DNA of 64,000 nucleotides, from NCBI GenBank assembly GCA_030674185.1, contig CM060307.1:58019981-58083980 (forward strand), given 5' to 3'. The translations under genes were made by a program, and so were the position numbers. Positions 61,990 through 64,000 of this stretch are shown here, piece by piece. Position 1 is the stretch's first letter; every line of letters begins with the position of its first letter. The notes below the pieces were generated by a model that worked only from the letters and a program-made list of their open reading frames with translations, had not been told where the DNA came from and did no database searches. The DNA is from Monoplex corrugatus (taxonomy: Eukaryota; Mollusca; Gastropoda; Littorinimorpha; Ranellidae).

Positions 61990-62590
61990 ATCCTGTCCTG
62001 AACTATCGCTCAGCACACCGCCTCCGCCTCCAAGAGTCACACAAGAAGGCCTACAACCAGCTGAAGCAGTCAGCCAAGAAGAGGGATATCGCTGTGGGCA
62101 AGAAAGCATCCGACCACACCTTACACGTGGGCGACCCCATGTCTACCTTCGCAACCGTGTCTTGGGTCGCAACAAGATCCAGGACCTCTGGAAACCAGAC
62201 CTACACCAGGTGACGTCACGACCCCGTGGTGACCTGCACGTCTACATGGTCCAGCCCTTGGCAGGTGGTCTAGAACGAGCAGTCCACCGCAAGGACATCC
62301 TGCCAGCAACCAGCCCCCTAGACCTAGAGGACGATCTACAACCAGAATCACCAACATCACCACTCACTTCCGACTCCGAGTCAGACAGTGACGACGAACT
62401 AATTGTTCAGGTGGTTCCACCCCCAAAGCGGACAGCTCCCCCAGCATCAATGCCTGTAGTGTCTGACCCTGACCTCACGACTTCACAAAGGCCTGTCAGC
62501 GAACCACCTCCGGTGCCAACCCCGAGACGCTCCCTGCGCCTGGCATCCAGACCAAGGCAAGGCTATTCACTTAAAACTGTGATTGACTGA
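61990..62590 (+). pseudogene. Gypsy-3 integrase C-terminal tail
   Basis: The plus strand shows HRLRLQESHKKAYNQLKQ, the region just after the integrase core. After a frameshift near 62140 follow GRNKIQDLWKPDLHQV and HVYMVQPLAGG with HRKDILP, the GPY/F-type module. A Ser/Asp-rich acidic stretch and TPRRSLRLASRPRQGY end the protein. Protease, RT, RNase H and the integrase catalytic core are missing between gag and this part. Confidence 0.8.
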
Positions 62591-63653
62591 GCGTGCCTGC
62601 AGTGATTCCAAATGACACCTCGTGATGATCGAGAAACTGCGGATGTGATTACATGACTGTGTTGTGCAACGATTTCGAATCAGTGTGATGATACAAGAAC
62701 AGTTCGCGTCATGGCTTGCAATACTTGGACGGTATGTGCACAAACTTTTGTCTTTTTTTTTAGAGACCAGAGAACATTTTTCCGCGTTATCTAGAAAGTT
62801 ACACAAATTGTTTTTCTAGAAATCCAGAGTAACTGTCAGTATTCACATCTTGTAATGACGTTGAAACATTATCTGAGCGCACTATTTTCTAATATGTATG
62901 TGTAGATTATTTGCTAATGTGTGTTGTAAACCCAAGGCAAAGACAAGAGCCAGAGACTGGTTCATTGATGTAGATGGATCTATGATTGTAGACGAGCCTG
63001 TTTATACAACAAACCTCTATTATCAATGAGAGATTCACTCGGATTTTCTAAGTGTTATGTTCAAATAACACTCCCCGTGAGTCATATCACCTCTTTGGTA
63101 GATCATGACGTTTTGAGTATATTATCTGGTAAAGACCAGCTTAAGGTTCTGACTCTGAGGATTTGTGTTTAAATAACGTTCCTCACTAGTCTGCCGCCTT
63201 TTCTCTTTTGACTGATCATGGTGTCTGCATAGGATCAGTTGATACTTTCTTGTCTTGGAGGACCTTGTTCAAATAACATTCCTCCCAAGTCATCTGGCAA
63301 GGCACCACCTTCTATTTTGGTCATTGCTTTGTGTGGCTGATGTATTTGTTTTTTCAAAAGATCAATTTCATTGGGTTTTGTCTCAGAGGATTCTGTTTAT
63401 ATATCACTCCTTATGGGTCATCTGGTAATGTGCCACTTTGGTATTGATCATGTTTATGTGTATTGTTATGCGTGACCCATTGAAAAGCCACCTTGGGTAG
63501 CCTTGTATAATCTAGTCATGTTTTTCACCTTGTGTAATCTAGTCACATATATTTTACCTGCAAGGATGCTTGTTGTGACAGTGGAAGATTGGTTAATCTA
63601 GTCATGTATGTTTTACCAGCGAGGACGCTGGTTGTGAAAGAGGAGGGGGGAGA
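62591..63653 (+). other. Gypsy-3 3' non-coding region with degenerate repeats and polypurine tract
   Basis: Four degenerate copies (about 63050, 63160, 63260, 63390) share TTCAAATAACATTCCTC and GTCATCTGGNAANG. Two copies of TAATCTAGTCA...TTTTACC...GAGGA follow (63525-63640). The polypurine tract AAGAGGAGGGGGGAGA (63638-63653) borders the LTR. Confidence 0.7.
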
Positions 63654-64000
63654 TGTAGCCGTGCACACCCAACGGCGTGTAGCAGACGTCTTTTCTTCTC
63701 AAACGATTTTGAGTACAGTTAACTCCCTTGGTTCAGCGATTCTCAAAAATATTAGGAAATTCTATTATTTAAACCCTTAAAAGTTAAGAAATGAATAACT
63801 TGTGCACTCTAATTCAGCAGAAGAGTATGTATTTCTTGTAGGAAATGTCCTCGAGGCGAAGTTTCCCCTCGTTTGCCTGAAATCAATAATTTTGTTGTCC
63901 GATCGTTCGGTACTATTCAAATTTCCTACCAGTGAGCCGTGATGATGATCGGAAATTTGTATAATAATGAAATAAATTGTGGAAATTTTAAGATCGCGAT
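63654..64000 (+). repeat. Gypsy-3 3' LTR, first 347 bp
   Basis: Matches 59496-59842 without gaps. The one difference I see is ACGTCTTTTC here against ACGTGTTTTC. The remaining roughly 940 bp lie outside the window. Confidence 0.92.

Larger units (their letters stand above)
59496..64000 (+). mobile_element. Gypsy-3: LTR retrotransposon with pol deleted; 3' LTR runs off the window
   Basis: 5' LTR 59496-60782, primer-binding site 60785-60800, gag 60894-61856, a short integrase tail (about 61990-62590), a non-coding 3' part, purine tract 63638-63653 and 3' LTR from 63654. The first 347 bp of the two LTRs align without gaps and with one visible mismatch (position 59532 region). It is inserted in the 5' LTR of Gypsy-2 and is the youngest layer of the nest. 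Confidence 0.92.

Overview
This is nuclear DNA from an invertebrate animal, most likely a mollusc. The host genes have spliceosomal introns. The window is full of CA and TC microsatellites, piggyBac DNA transposons, Ty3/Gypsy LTR elements and several LINE clades. The LINE tails carry the short 'atagcgcaaaatctt' type 3' end that I associate with molluscan repeats. The taxon is an inference; no rRNA or mitochondrial marker is present.

Positions 1-34336 (+) hold the C-terminal two thirds of exportin-7 (XPO7, the single ancestor of vertebrate XPO7/RANBP17), in 19 coding exons. All exon phases agree: 2 + 735 x 3 coding bases including the stop. Two of its introns are minor-spliceosome (U12) introns, one GT-AG and one AT-AC. 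One intron is GC-AG. One exon has a duplicated in-frame acceptor 21 nt apart. Three large transposons sit in XPO7 introns, all coding antisense to the gene: piggyBac-1 (5484-8101), Gypsy-1 (11394-14514) and piggyBac-2 (17178-21869). Smaller items in these introns are a BED-type zinc-finger exon of transposon type (23913-24195), a mariner remnant holding a TTAA-flanked MITE (29385-30240), short palindromic TTAA elements, tRNA-derived SINE-like repeats and tandem arrays.

Positions 34337-46551 are the XPO7 3' UTR (end not determined) plus intergenic DNA with dispersed repeats and a decayed RTE-like LINE (39118-39960, -). At 46552 a second + strand gene seems to begin: a first coding exon (46552-46647) and a second (47320-47475) join in phase. 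I do not recognise its protein. It would continue beyond the window.

From about 47.5 kb to the end lies a nest of retroelements, probably in an intron of that second gene. An RTE LINE (48442-51791, -) is interrupted by an L2/CR1-type LINE (copy A, 49913-51618, -) and then by the LTR element Gypsy-2 (51792-59495, -). The Gypsy-2 gag gene is split by a second copy of the same LINE (copy B, 55496-58853, -). The Gypsy-2 5' LTR is split by Gypsy-3 (59496 to past the end, +). Gypsy-1 and Gypsy-3 both lack most of pol but keep gag, the integrase tail, primer-binding site and nearly identical LTRs, so they look like young non-autonomous elements.

No CRISPR array, operon or complete tRNA or rRNA gene is present. 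The most interesting signals are the paired U12 introns and duplicated acceptor of XPO7, the recurrent pol-less Gypsy architecture, and the palindromic TTAA elements whose ends resemble piggyBac-2.
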